Source of the DNA: Narthecium ossifragum
Lineage: Eukaryota > Streptophyta > Magnoliopsida > Dioscoreales > Nartheciaceae
Assembly: GCA_963920575.1 (NCBI GenBank)
Contig: OY986967.1
Coordinates: forward strand, 5,847,166-5,911,165
Reading direction: 5' to 3'
DNA: 64,000 bases
Part shown: positions 52,482-64,000 of the stretch, piece after piece
How the letters are laid out: every line of letters begins with the position of its first letter
How positions within the stretch are numbered: the stretch's first letter is position 1
The notes under the pieces: model-generated
Seen by the model: only the letters and a program-made list of their open reading frames with translations
Told to the model about the DNA's origin: nothing
Databases searched by the model: none
Position numbers and translations under genes: made by a program

Positions 52482-55400
52482 ACCTATCACCCTTAAAGGA
52501 ATTTCGTCTTGAAATTTGATGAAAGTAGGGTCAGAAACAACGAAACAGAAACAAAACACACATGCACAAGATAAGAAGGTAATCAAGCTCACAACATGAA
52601 CGACCACACAAACAAAGAGCACCAATGCCCACAACATCTACAACTGGAAATATACTCTGGGGATAGGAGCCACTTGGGATCAGCACCTCCAGCGCTCCCA
52701 AGTCACCCCCAAACGCCTATGCGTAGTCTGTCTAGCTGAAGCTCTGCTCTGTCGAAGCGGCTGACACGTGATGAATCTGGACAATGCCTCTTCAGCTCGA
52801 ACATGTGGCGGTAGGACACGCAACTAACATGTGCGAAATAAAATTGATCTGCAAGTGAACCCTCTGTCGTGGAATGAATTCCCAAAAAGAACCAAAGCAG
52901 TTTGGCATCAATTCATCCTTGGCCAATTCATTTGGATCTCTGTATAGAATCATCCGCAAGAACGCTCTGTCGCAAAGTTTTTCTGTCAACTCTGACCTAA
53001 TCTGCGCTGATCACTCAAAAATTTGGATGACAAAACCTATGCAAGGTCCGCCTAACATGTAGAAAAACGGCGTGAGATGTCATACTCTACCTCAAACGGT
53101 GTAATGCCGGTGCTGAGCTGTCAACTGCGGAAGTAGGCAAGCTCTTCTATAAGGATGTGCTCTCATCGTCTGACTTCCACATCAATAATATGTACTCTAA
53201 GCACATTACCAGGGATCTGAATGGTCCTCTTTGACTGTCTGTCCATCTATGCCGCGAGATGTTGTGCAAACAGTCAACAAAATGGTCATGGCTCTCAAGA
53301 GCTGTACTAGAATCTGTTTGTGATCCTAGAATCATGACATGAAGTGATGAAAGCTGAAGTATCACGAAATCTTATCATCTTTCTCACATGTGGACTACTA
53401 TGTGGCATCTATACTCCCCAGAGATAGTATATGTGCTGATATCGCCAATCGGGCAATAACGACCCAAATCATGTGAAGTCTTCTCGGCATCCTCTATATA
53501 CTGGTGGTGAAAGGTGTCATACCATGATGTCCATCCGGATACTAGAAGACTGCAACGAGCTTGCTGTCTATTGACACTCTGCCTTCACCTTCTGACAATT
53601 AGGGTAATAAGGAAAGAACTCTGCATATTGTGCCAACTAAGCTGATGACGAAATCCAATAATATTCCCTCATGCCTCTGGGATGAACAACATCAAGGATA
53701 AAGTGAGCATCACATATGATGTCGCAACTCTAAAACTGCTACTCGGCCTCTAGAGCACAATCAATTGTCTGCTAATGCCGTCAAGAATCTATGTAGGCTT
53801 GATGTCATCGTTGCTCCATGTCGTCATGACTCTGGTGCAAACTATCGGAGTAGGGCTGCCTCGGCCTCCATCTCATCCGGTCTCTGCTCTCTGCCAGCTC
53901 GGACTGATCCTCTGCGCGAAGGAACCTTCAGAAACACCCTGTCATCAACTGAGAACTCCAAAGATCACCGCCTCTGACCTGAGTAGCTCTCTCGCCTGCT
54001 CTATGCCATCAGTAGTCTCTGTCTGATCTATGCTCATCTCTCTGACAATTATATGGAGTGGTGGGTGATGTCTCGACAACCTCTGTTGAGCAATCGGAAG
54101 AATGGTACGAACTGTCGTACTATACCTCGAATAGCACCACATCGGTCTAAACTGATGACCGCTGAAATAAGCAAACTCTAGCAAAGGAATGTACTCTACC
54201 CAAAGCAAACTCCAGCAATGGTACGAACTGTCTTCGGGATGTCACAATCCCGAACTCCCAGCTGGTTTAGTCGATGCACTATAGAGGGAATGGGCTCTCT
54301 ACTGCAACACTGTCCAGCTTTCTGAAGCCTATGCATGTATGGAGAGAACCATCCACAATGAGAACCGGAAAACATTCTGAGGCAACACACCTAGGCAAAC
54401 GAAGTCCTGAGCTTCTGAGTCAACCAACTGAGTCCTCGACTCTCCATATGATGCTGGCATCCACATGCAAACTCGCAACTGTCCAAACCACCCCAAAGGA
54501 ACCTCGATTCCTAACATGGTCTCCCGCGAAAGCAATAACCAGAAAACTCCTCAAAAGGATAGCTGTACAAACAACAACAACACGAGGGAAAACCGCTCTC
54601 CTGAGCACCCTCGAAAGCAAAGGGGATGGGCTTTACCACAAACTGGTGAGCAAACCCCAGCTCTCGACAACAGAAGGATCACCAACCCGTAACCTTCAAC
54701 GAGAATGAGTCACAAGGGAAAACCCCAAAGAAGCACAACTCGGTGCGCAACCAACCGATGCAACCCAGAATGAGTCACAAGGTGTCAGGTGTACCCAAGA
54801 CACCTTCCCACGGCCAAAGAAGCACAACTCGGTGCGCAACCAACCGACGCAACCGAGAAAGCCATCGAACCCCAACGGCCACCTAGAGGTCTCCAACCTC
54901 TAGCAAATGCCCCAACAAGAGCAACCAACCCAAGCTCTTGTCCCAAATCGGTGTCTACTCCCAAAGCCACATCCGACTCCAATCCTAAGCCAACACGACC
55001 GCATGGGAATGAGTCACAAGGGAAAAACCCAAAGCCACATGGAAATCGCAAGATGCGAGAAGCTCCGAAAGTTGAACGCTGAAGCTAAAGGCTGAAAGTG
55101 GCTGAAGCTAAAGCTGGCGGCTTTGAAACTGGCTGCTACTGAAGCAACTCTCTCCTTTGGAGTGCGCGAACCGTTGGCTGGACTGGTCACTGCCTCGTCT
55201 CCAGCAAGACTCTATCTGGAAATTGAATTCCCGTGTCTACCCCATGTACCTAACCCGATTGAGGTACTAACCCACTGCTCGGCCCCATACCATGCGTCAC
55301 GCCCGACTGCTCTGCAGTAAGCGCCAGCGCCCCTCACAACCAGCACCATCGATGGAATGGCTCCCGACGGCTAGCACTCGAGCTCCATATGGGTTACCTC

Positions 55401-56243
55401 TCAGTCTGGCAGTCCATGCTATCTCTCAAGGGACCGTCACAACGCTGCTGCTACCACGGTTGTCACTGATGCTGAAACCACTGAACTCTGTACCCTGCCA
55501 TCTCACAAGACCCCGAACTCACCACGACCACCGACCAACTGTCCGTTGTCAACCCTCAAGTCATCTGTCTCAATATCCGGAGTACAGTCTAGGGCGTCCC
55601 CCGCTGTCGCTCCAGCATACCGAGCCTTGTGATCAAACCAACCCACGTGTTGCACGCGGTGCGAGTACCAAGAACAGAGGAAGGTACTCCCAACTACACC
55701 ACCCTCTAAGGGTAGGTATCGGAGAACAGTACGTGAAACTATTCTCAACCACAACCAACTGTGTCCCTAGTGGCCCTGACAAGCGCCACTATGCATCACC
55801 TCAAAAGGAAGCATGAAAACCAACATCTCCAAGTGGGCGACACTCCCTAATATCCAAGGCATCAAGGATCCAGAACACCTCCTTCAACTAGTCCTCTACT
55901 GTCGAAGGATCTCCAACATCGCCAATGGACCATGATGGGTCCACTTCTTGGGATTCCAAGAGTACAGAGAAAACACACGTCATGATCCCTACTCGCTCAT
56001 CTCCAGCACGAGGGGAGACTCACTGTCAGGCGAGGGAACAAATGACACAGGCATGCATGCACATCTCCCCCTAATACGTCATGTGACAGTCGGAAACCAA
56101 CAAAACAAAACAGCAATCAATAAAGGAAAAGCATGTCACACACGAACGAAAACAAACATGCAAGGATGTTCTAGACCTAGAACTATCCCATTCCACACTC
56201 AATACCTTAACCACAAGCCTAATCCTATCCCTGGGACCTACAG
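52482..56243 (-). pseudogene. Decayed internal region of a Tekay/Del-like element
   Basis: Position and orientation (between a PBS at 56244-56259 and a PPT-like tract near 52490) say this was the gag-pol region. Only faint traces remain: a minus-strand Trp-Val-Glu-Tyr-Ile-Pro-Leu-Leu-Glu-Phe-Ala-Tyr piece near 54205-54170, as in chromovirus integrase, and weak likeness to the region before a chromodomain near 52700-52990. The rest does not read as protein. Short direct repeats are present, such as an 89-bp-offset copy of 54727-54766 at 54816-54855 and an AATGAGTCACAAGG word at about 54705, 54769 and 55006. Confidence 0.45.
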
Positions 56244-56259
56244 CCTGCTCTGATACCAA
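56244..56259 (-). promoter_or_regulatory. Primer-binding site, tRNA-iMet type
   Basis: The minus strand reads TTGGTATCAGAGCAGG two bases inside the LTR at 56262-59214. Confidence 0.85.
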
Positions 56260-56261
56260 GT

Positions 56262-59214
56262 TGTCATACCTCGACCCAGAAAACCCATCCGGGCTGGGAT
56301 GTGAGGGATCTAAACCTATTCGATCATCTCTGGAGCATTTATATAATAATTTTCAGAACTAATTTGAACAATTCTATCTGAGGGATAGCATAGTAATTTC
56401 TAATAAACTACTATCTAAAATAGTTCAATATTAACATCAGAGTAAACAAGATTAGATAATTATACAAATCTCATATTTATACAATTTAGACCTCGAATAT
56501 AGATTCATAAACATCTAATCCTCGAAGAGGGAAATTACACACTTAATACATCTATCAAAAGTAATATATAACAAAAGGAACTGTTGAAGTCGCCAACACT
56601 TCAGGATCCTCGAGCGCCTCCTGAAGTCACTATACCGACAAAAGCCTGTCCAGCTGGTACTACAGAAGAAGAGCTGACACCTGTACCTGCAAACGTAGCC
56701 CGAGTAGGAGTGAGCAACAAAACTTAGTAGGGTTCTACTCTACGACACACAGAAGAAAAAGAAACTACAAAGTCCTGGGGTTCCAACTCATCTCTAGGGT
56801 AAACTCATGTCAAGTCCATTGTCTACCCCAGGGCACGCGCTCTGTGACCTCCACTGTCAACAGCCGTCCCTCTCTCTACAACCAAGTACTTAAACAAAAG
56901 GGCGTAGGATACAGGGTGGCACGTAACTTCTCCTAACACAGATACTGAGACTGGATCCCTGGACGACCTCTACACCTCAATTAGAAATAATTATAACCAG
57001 CTAGACTCCAACCTCAAGAATATAATATTTTCATCCAATACAATCACGCCCTAGAGCTCACAACCCATGCTCGGCCCTAGAGCTAGATTCGAGCTACCAG
57101 AGAGCCTCAGGTCAGCAACTGACCCATCGCCCATGCCTAACCTGAAATGCCTCCAATGCATACAATGCATGAACCTATGCAAGCATCTAGCCTAGATGTC
57201 ACTATATGCCACATTATCATATGAGTTCAACAAGTTAAGCTATAGTATTATAAAGAATCCAACCAAATTCTTAAACAACAATCGGCAATGCCATTATACA
57301 ATAGCCTTCAGTACACTCCGGCACCCCACAGGCTAAGGTTCCACAGTTTTTTCGTAAATAACTGATTTACAAATACAACGATAATACTACCAGCCAAGTA
57401 ACCAACCAGATCAAACATCCAATCATACTATACAATGCCCCTCACACACGCCGGCAAACAGTTGGGCTATAGTAAAACGGTAGAATACATCTTTGGCCCA
57501 TTTATTCTATAAATTTTCGAGAGTCATCAATCTCCCGGTTAACCACAATGTACATTAAAGGGTCCGATCCCACATATGGGTCTATGACCGATATGGGTCT
57601 ATGACCGATATGACTATGTACAAGTTGTTAGGAAGCAAATAAAGCGAACACAAACTATTAAGTGCATGCTTACATGAAAATAGTTGAAATAGACAAATCT
57701 CGGTAAACCAATCCATTATACGAGTCGTTGCAAAATTAGAAGATGAAATCATCCAAATCCCAATTTAAATATCATACTAATCATTGGCAAAGACATACGA
57801 AAAATCCGGGTTGAAAATAAAACAAAATCGTTGAGATCGGAATCAATTTCAGCTAACTGCGCGTAAGAGATCAATCTTCTTTCCCAAGAAGATCGATCTT
57901 CTTTATGCATGTCCTTTGTCGGAGGATAAGAGATTGATCTTCTTGAGTAGAAGATCGATCATTTCCTAAATTCCTATTTTGTCACGGTCTCGTATAAAAT
58001 TCTTCATAAATTAGAGGAAACTCAAAAAAATATGAAATCAGTGGCATTGGAAAATAGATTCACAGATCTACAACTTTTATCTTAAAACGTTCACGAGATC
58101 ATGCACACAGAAGCCGATAATCGAGCATGAACACGATTCGTCAGCTAAAAATGGAAAACCTCATTACCAGCACAGAAGAGATCGATCTTCTACCCAAGAA
58201 TATCGATCTTTCATATGGCAATAAGGCCTATTCAGGGAGATCGAACTTCTCTCCCAAGAAAATTGATCTTCTCTAAGAGCACCCTCTGTCAAGGAAGAGA
58301 TCGATCTTCTTAGCATAAGAAGATCGATCTTCTTCAGACGAAACAGAACACTAACAAACAAAAGATCGATCTTCTTCAGATCGATCCTTCATATGTTGGC
58401 TGGTACAGTGAATAGTGTTGAAAACTAAATTTCTTGGATTCGATCTATCAAAATCAATCCAAATCAAACCAAACTTTGGAAAGATGTGCAATTGAATGTG
58501 GAGAACCTATTGGTACCAAGAAATCCAACTTTTGATGGGTAAATTCCAGATCTAGGCCAAAATAGCCGAAAACTGACGAAACAGCGAGAAATACAGAATT
58601 CATCAGATAGAATACGAAATCGACATGACATGAGTGTTCTAAACATGCTATTACACTACTCTATCAAGTTACATAACATTCCAATAAACATAAACACATC
58701 AAAACCACATTAAACGTCTCCTAGGGTTGCCACTTCACAGGAATTGGGTAGAAGCACCTACATGTATAGACGTGCAGGTGATCTACAAGATCCTCAACTT
58801 CCATCATCACGGATCCATGCCGAAAAACCACAGCCCAAGCCTCCATCTGGCAGCCAATGAGAGAGAAGAAGAGAAAAAGAGAAAAGAAAGAGAAGAGAGA
58901 GAAAAGAAAGGGGTTTAAATAGAAAGGTCGAATCGATCACATCCGTCCATTTCGATCTTTCCCGATCGAGCTCCAATCTTCCGATCGAAAGCGCCCTTAA
59001 GGCGTTAAACAATCACATACATCAATCTAAGGCAGTTTGTGCACTATGCGAATGTGAAACCGACCGCAAATACGCAATTTTATCAAATTGCCGTTGGGGT
59101 TCAAAAACAGCGATACGATCAACCGATTGCATCCCAAGGCCAATCGAGCCAAACCACAAAACCAGACCCTCGACCTAACACGGTCAAAACGGGTTGGAGG
59201 TATGGGTCCTCACA
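56262..59214 (-). repeat. 5' LTR of the decayed Tekay/Del-like element
   Basis: The plus strand reads TGTCATACC at 56262 and GTCCTCACA at 59214, a 2953-bp LTR. The minus strand carries the family core (TCGTAGAGTAGAACCCTACT to CTCACTCCTACTCGGGC, about 56745-56695). GATCGATC-type words cluster at 57850-57965 and 58185-58395 (about seven exact). A GA-rich tract lies at 58856-58915. Confidence 0.8.
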
Positions 59215-59449
59215 TGGCAACATTCAAGCATAAAACCCCAAATTGCATGAAACTAGTAAGTAGATAAACATGTCATAACTTTCACTAAATCCATCTAATT
59301 GACATGAAAATTCGCATGCATACTCATCAATATACTCAGAATCACATATCCAAAATTTACGCCAAACGGAAAAACAAATAAGTAGATGAGAACCTCATAT
59401 TACTACCTACAGCAAGAAATAGTAAAATGACGATAACTACCTCCAACTT
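59215..59449. other. Unassigned AT-rich DNA
   Basis: No gene or repeat is recognised. TGGCA directly after the LTR would be its TSD if the other end survived. Confidence 0.3.
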
Positions 59450-60130
59450 CATCAATATAATACCAAAATCTTCAGATCAGCTCATATTACTAGTAGTGGC
59501 CATATTTCTTGTAGTAGCAACATTGTGTTTGTGATTTATCTTGATTATTATGACGGCAATTTTGTCATCAACCACGTTGTCTTCCTCTCTACGAACCGCC
59601 ACAATGATTATTTTCGTCGTTGGCTGAATGATCTTCACCACGACCTCGTCCATGGCCACAACCTTGACCATGTCCTCATTTTCATCTTTTGGCATCCATC
59701 ACCAATTGAGTTTTAAGAGCTTGCTCAATCGATGATGATGGTGATCTTAGGTTAAGTTGCTTCTCATGCGCTTCTAAGGAGGTCATCAACTCCTCAACTA
59801 ACAAGCATTTAAGATACTTGAACTCCTCGATTACAGCCACTATATGGTCAAATTTTACAGGGACAGTTCACAGAATTTTCTCCACAATTCTCGGATCTTT
59901 GATCTCTTCACCGTTCGTCCACATCTTGTTGGCCATAGTGATAATTTTTCCAAAGTAATCTAATATAGTGTCTGTCTCTGTCATATTCAACCCTTCAAAC
60001 TCTCCTCTCAAAGTCTGTAAACACACCTTCACTCGATCTGCGCCTTTGAAACACCTCACCAATGTATCCCATTTCACTTTTGATGTGATGGTATGATATC
60101 GCTCAAATGTGTCACGCACAGCGGTCGCGA
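59450..60130 (-). pseudogene. Copia gag fragment
   Basis: The minus strand from about 60100 to 59868 encodes a UBN2-type gag core: Trp-Asp-Thr-Leu-Val, Leu-Gln-Thr-Leu-Arg-Gly-Glu-Phe-Glu, and Met-Thr-Glu-Thr-Asp with a final Val-Glu-Lys-Ile-Leu. Downstream (59700-59480) the reading is frameshifted but keeps the repeated character of the Arg/Gly-rich tail. There is no start, protease or pol. This is a different copia lineage from the SIRE gag. Confidence 0.75.
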
Positions 60131-60843
60131 TGCAATACAACATAAGAGAGGTCGAACCCACACAGAGACAAGCAGAAAATATCCAAAACGCAAATGACAA
60201 TGAATTGAAGACAAACGAGAACTTAAGAATTAATAAAATTAGAGTAAAGGATTTAATGATAATGTAAGACCAACTAGAGATATCAGGATTTTAACAAGGG
60301 TAGGCTTCAGGAATCACTTCACTCAGATTTAGGTTCTTCTCTTCTCAATGGTTCATATGATACTCAGTTAAGGGATTCACATCCCAATCACCTTAACCGG
60401 AGGATATGAAATTATAAAACTAACAAAATATATAAATGTCTGTTCCTACGATTGATTCTTCCTTATTATAGTTCTAACTTCATCCAACCCAAACCTAAGA
60501 ATACACGATACCAGCTGTCACTACAGGCAACGCGCAGCAAAAGTTCATCAGGACAAAGCCCTAACTCTATCTAACCACTCTAAGAATACACAATACCAAC
60601 TATCACAATCGGCAATGCATAGCAAAGATTTCACGAGATAAAGTAGGTAAACAATAGATAAAACTATGGGATTATAAGATCATGAAAGAAGCATGACTGG
60701 ATTCATAATATTAATCATCCACATAAGAATCTATAATCTGAAAACAATCTTTGAAGATTCAATTCATAGAAAAGAGTTTAACAATAAAGATTAAAACTAT
60801 GAACCATTGTTGGAGAAGATTCCCTAGTCCTCGCTAGATCATC
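60131..60843 (-). repeat. Fragment of a gypsy LTR
   Basis: Near 60148 the plus strand has the AGGTCGAACCCACACAG motif, like the GTCGAACCACAGGG near one end of the Athila-type LTR at 27529. The rest is AT-rich and non-coding with general likeness to such LTRs. It is cut at the right by the LTR at 60844. Confidence 0.5.
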
Positions 60844-63264
60844 TGTGAGGACCTGTCCCTCTACCCCTGTGGCTCGCTGTGGACCGCATGGGTAATTTGG
60901 TAAATTGCGCCTTGTTTGTTTGTTTCACACCCGCGTTTGCACACACCGGTCTTGTATGTGTTAGTGTTTGTTTAGAATGGCTAGGTGGACCCGGGATCGG
61001 AAGATCCCCGCTCGGGCGCGCGAAAGCTTGCCTTTGGGCAGCTGACGACCCTTGAGCGATCGATCGCTCCTTGGGACGATCGATTGGACTCGTGAGCGAG
61101 TCGGTTTGTTTTGATCCGGGGCGAGAACAATCGATCGCTCCTTTGAGCGACCGATCGGACTCGCGTCGGTGGCTTTTCTGCTTCGCGAGGACGGCCACCG
61201 CTGGCCGTCGCTCTCCTCTGTCAGAGGGGGGAGGACTTTCCCTCCCCTCCCCTCACTTTTTCCCCCCTTCCCCCGGCTTTGCCCTTCCCTTTTCCCTCCT
61301 TTTCTTCCCCTCCTCTTCCTCCTTCTCTTCTCTTCTTCTTCCTTCTTTCTCTTCTTTCCCGCGGTGCTCTGTTTCTTCCCTTCTCCGCCGGCGAGCTTCT
61401 CCTCCTCCGTTCTCCCTCCTCCGACCATCTTTTTCGGCGTTCTAAGACTCGTTGGATCCGTGACAACGAGAGGAAGATCCCTGAAGTGATTTGGAAGCTT
61501 GTTGGTGATCAAATCGCGGAGAATCAGCCGAGGAAAGCGCAGCTAGGTAGGGTTATACCTACTGATGCTCTTTTCGGGTTTGCTTGAGATCTAGCCGTTG
61601 GATCTTGTTGATCCTTATTTTGTTGGATTCCTTATACCTATTAGAATTACTGATTTAAGTTTCATATTAATCAGTTGAGATTGGAGTAGGTTTATTGCAT
61701 GATTAGTCTCGGATTTCTGGTTTTCTGCTGTTCTTGAGAAACAGCCGGCTTGCGGCGAGTTTTCCGGCCGGTGTGTACATGATCTTGGATTTTGATAAAC
61801 ATAAGAGTTGTATAGCTATTCGTTAGCTTTCCATTCCATCTTGTTTCGTAATTTTCTGATGTTTCTACGATTTCTTATGAATTGTTTTCTGAAGGGCTGC
61901 GTTGCAGCAATTGATGGGTAAGTTAGTTGATTAGCGATTTTTTTATTAGCATTTTCCCGTTAATCCAACCGTTGGATGATTATGAAATTTGGATATGTTG
62001 ATCCTGGTATATACACCTACTGGTGGCTAAGTTGGATCTTGAATCCGACGTCGTTTGGATGTCGGATTGATGGGATCAATTAGCCCCTAAGTAGAGGCTT
62101 TGGGTGTTTTTGAATATAATATTATATTTCAGAATATAATATTATATTGTGTTTTGTTCATCATCGTTTTCGGGGTTGCTTCCCGTTGCAGGAGTCCGCG
62201 GTTGACGGTCGCGGTACCGTCGTAATGCCGGGACCCGCTACGGATCGGCTGACAGCGGTTGGTAGTACCGCTGCAGCGATCCAATAGACTTATATGATGT
62301 TTGACATACTGTTGCGTGTGTTGCTTCTTATCTGTGTATGTCATAGCATGCATTGTTGCGTTGTGCATTAGTTGCATTGGTTAGGGCTTGGGTGATCTTT
62401 GGGTCGCCGTCCCAAGGCTGGAAGCTCGGACTTAGCCATAGGACCGGGGTTGGGCTGTTAGGACCCGGTTTGAATTGTGGTGTCCAGTCGATTCGATGAT
62501 AAGCTTAGATGACTGGTACACTGGTTGCTTGATGATTGTAGAGGTCTTGTCGGCCTCGAGTCGGATCTGAGGTGTAGCCGGTGTCCGGTTTTCCTAAAAC
62601 TCTTGAGTAGAGGTTTTGCTTACTCAGTGGTGTCTCTTCCCACCAAACAGTGTTCAGTGTCCTGTTGAGAGTCAGCAGTGCCGTTTCCTGCTACTGAGTG
62701 TGACCCGACATGTGACCAGCCCGGCTGAAAGATCATGATCGGGGCCTCAGGGACACGCGGTGGGGTTATGGGACCCCTGTATACACCCAGGTCCTACTTA
62801 AGGGCGACACTGTTGTGTTTCCTTCTTCCTTCTGTGTGTCGTAGTGTAGATCCCTACTGAGCTTAGTGCTCACTCCTACCCGGGCTGCATTTTGCAGGTG
62901 CAGGCATCAGTTCTTCCTCTGTGGCCCATACCGGGCAGTTGGACGGCGGTGCGACGGCGCCTGGTGGCTTTTGAGAGGTGGCGATATTTACCATTTTTAC
63001 CCTTATGTTAGATAGTCTCCTACGGGAGTAATGTTGTACTTTGAATCTTCCCCTCTCCGAGGATTTGTATATTTTAACACTTTGAGTTTTAGATCTGTGG
63101 TTCGAGGCTTCATTATAATATTGTCTTTTTTTTTAGGGTGCTTTGGTGAATTGTTAGGGAGGCCAATAGGTTAGAGGGTAGCCTCGCCGTTCTTTTTCCG
63201 CGTTGGTTAGGTTCCGGTTCGCGTCGCCCGGCCCGGTTGGGCTTTCGCGGGTTGGGGCGCGACA
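60844..63264 (+). repeat. 5' LTR of a Tekay/Del-like element
   Basis: It starts TGTGAGGACC and ends GGGGCGCGACA, 2421 bp, and is followed by a PBS. It matches the reverse complement of the solo LTR 46636-49241. It has a pyrimidine-rich tract (61205-61430), an AGCTAGGTAGGGTTAT donor-like motif near 61543, and the family core near 62832-62890. Confidence 0.88.
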
Positions 63265-63266
63265 GC

Positions 63267-63279
63267 TTGGTATCAGAGC
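63267..63279 (+). promoter_or_regulatory. Primer-binding site, tRNA-iMet type
   Basis: TTGGTATCAGAGC starts two bases after the LTR end. Confidence 0.9.
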
Positions 63280-63467
63280 ATAGGTTGTAGATCCCAGGGT
63301 TTAGGATCAGGATTCGGTTGAGATTGAGCGTGGAATGGGTTAGTTCTATGTCTAGAACATCCGTGCATGCTCCTTTTTTATGTGTTATGCTTTTCCGCTT
63401 TATGTTGTGCTGCTTTGTCTTGGGTTTCGAACGAGTGGACGCTCGTTTGTTGTTGGTGATTGCGCAG

Positions 63468-64000
63468 ATGTCGGGAGCTCGAGGCTAACCTTCGGTTGAT
63501 GGTCGGGGTGGGGCACGACTTGGTCGACCCGGCCGACCAGACAGGGTAGCACCTGTCAGGGAGGTCAGAGCTAGACGGACTGAGCCATCACCAGCGACGG
63601 CTTCGGTCGCACGGGAGGAGACCCTTCTCGCCGAGGAGGGGGTTCTCGCTCCGGTCGATGTGCGGACCGCTGTGGTGGTCTTGCTGGAGTTTCAGCAGTT
63701 CGCCACCCGGTTCACGCACTTGGTCCGTTTCGCTGGGGCAGTAGCAGCAGATTCAGTGGCCAGGGCACGGCAGTTTGAGTGGGGTCTTCGTCCAGAGATC
63801 AGGCGCCAGACGTGTTCCCACCACTTCCAGACGTACACAGCAGTTCTGAACTGCGCCTTAGTGGTGGAGGCACAGTCGTAGGACGAGAGACGCCGGGCAG
63901 TTCCACCGACAGTCTCTACCAGCTCACAGCAGCAGAGGCCCCAGTTCAGAGGAGGATACGGCGGAGGGCACCAGCGGCGTCAGCGACGCTTTCAGCAGCG
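63468..64000 (+). pseudogene. Tekay/Del gag, damaged and cut by the window edge
   Basis: An ATG at 63468 is followed by a TAA after six codons (63486). The same frame then stays open to a stop at 63879-63881 and encodes gag sequence with Phe-Ala-Thr-Arg-Phe-Thr-His-Leu-Val-Arg-Phe and Ala-Arg-Gln-Phe-Glu-Trp-Gly-Leu-Arg, typical of Tekay capsid C-terminal regions, then Arg/Gln/Gly-rich sequence. The N-terminal part of the capsid seems to be deleted. The element continues right of the window. Confidence 0.75.

Noticed and set aside
53765..55816. Plus-strand frames across the decayed Tekay interior as genes
   Set aside because: They are antisense to the element, lack domains and follow composition.
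63267..63279. tRNA-Met gene pieces here and at 3879 and 56244
   Set aside because: Each is a primer-binding site directly inside an LTR.

Overview
The window is nuclear DNA of a flowering plant: a gene-poor, repeat-dense stretch built almost wholly from LTR retrotransposons. The families present (Ty1/copia SIRE with an extra 3' ORF; Ty3/gypsy Tat, Athila and Tekay/Del types; LINEs with a DUF4283 ORF1; a Tourist-like MITE), the tRNA-iMet and tRNA-Asp primer-binding sites and a plant F-box/DUF295 gene all point to an angiosperm. I cannot fix the species or decide between monocot and dicot.

Positions 1-32846 are a nested insertion that can be read from target-site duplications (TSDs). A 4.3-kb non-autonomous element (here element X; right LTR 31580-32846) had its left LTR cut by a pol-less Athila-type element on the minus strand (3' LTR end 1-259, PPT 260-270, gag-protease 24108-27165, PBS 27506-27523, 5' LTR 27529-29099). 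That Athila was cut by a SIRE element (2731-23912, TSD AAGAG). The SIRE gag was cut by a Tat-lineage element (4971-18529, TSD AGAAT). Hand-counted LTR divergence is about 1.0% (Tat), 1.3% (SIRE), 5.8% (Athila, 259 bp only) and 5.3% (X, 715 bp), which fits the nesting order within error. X itself seems to sit in an older Tekay-like LTR fragment (32847-34391).

Positions 32847-38520 hold Tekay-like LTR pieces and a broken LINE ORF1. Positions 38520-43000 hold the only convincing host gene: an F-box/DUF295 gene on the minus strand (coding 40640-41740) with a probable 5'UTR intron carrying a five-unit 79-bp tandem array, and a Tourist-like element downstream. Positions 43000-64000 return to repeats: a LINE endonuclease scrap, an Athila-like 3' end (LTR 45173-46482) split by a perfect 2.6-kb solo LTR (46636-49241, TSD TATAG), another Athila-like LTR (from 50694), a decayed Tekay-like element on the minus strand (5' LTR 56262-59214), a copia gag scrap, and the 5' LTR, PBS and damaged gag of a Tekay/Del element running off the right edge.

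No element looks autonomous: Tat has all domains but several stops and frameshifts, SIRE lost nearly all of pol, and Athila kept only gag-protease. I see no new multi-gene system. The points most worth a second look are the nested stratigraphy and its off-window prediction, GATCGATC arrays shared by unrelated LTR families, the SIRE 3' ORF behind acceptor-like sites, the acceptor-like tandem array before the F-box gene, host-leader-like modules in the Tekay-like LTRs, and a 29-bp perfect repeat bracketing the LINE scrap and F-box body.
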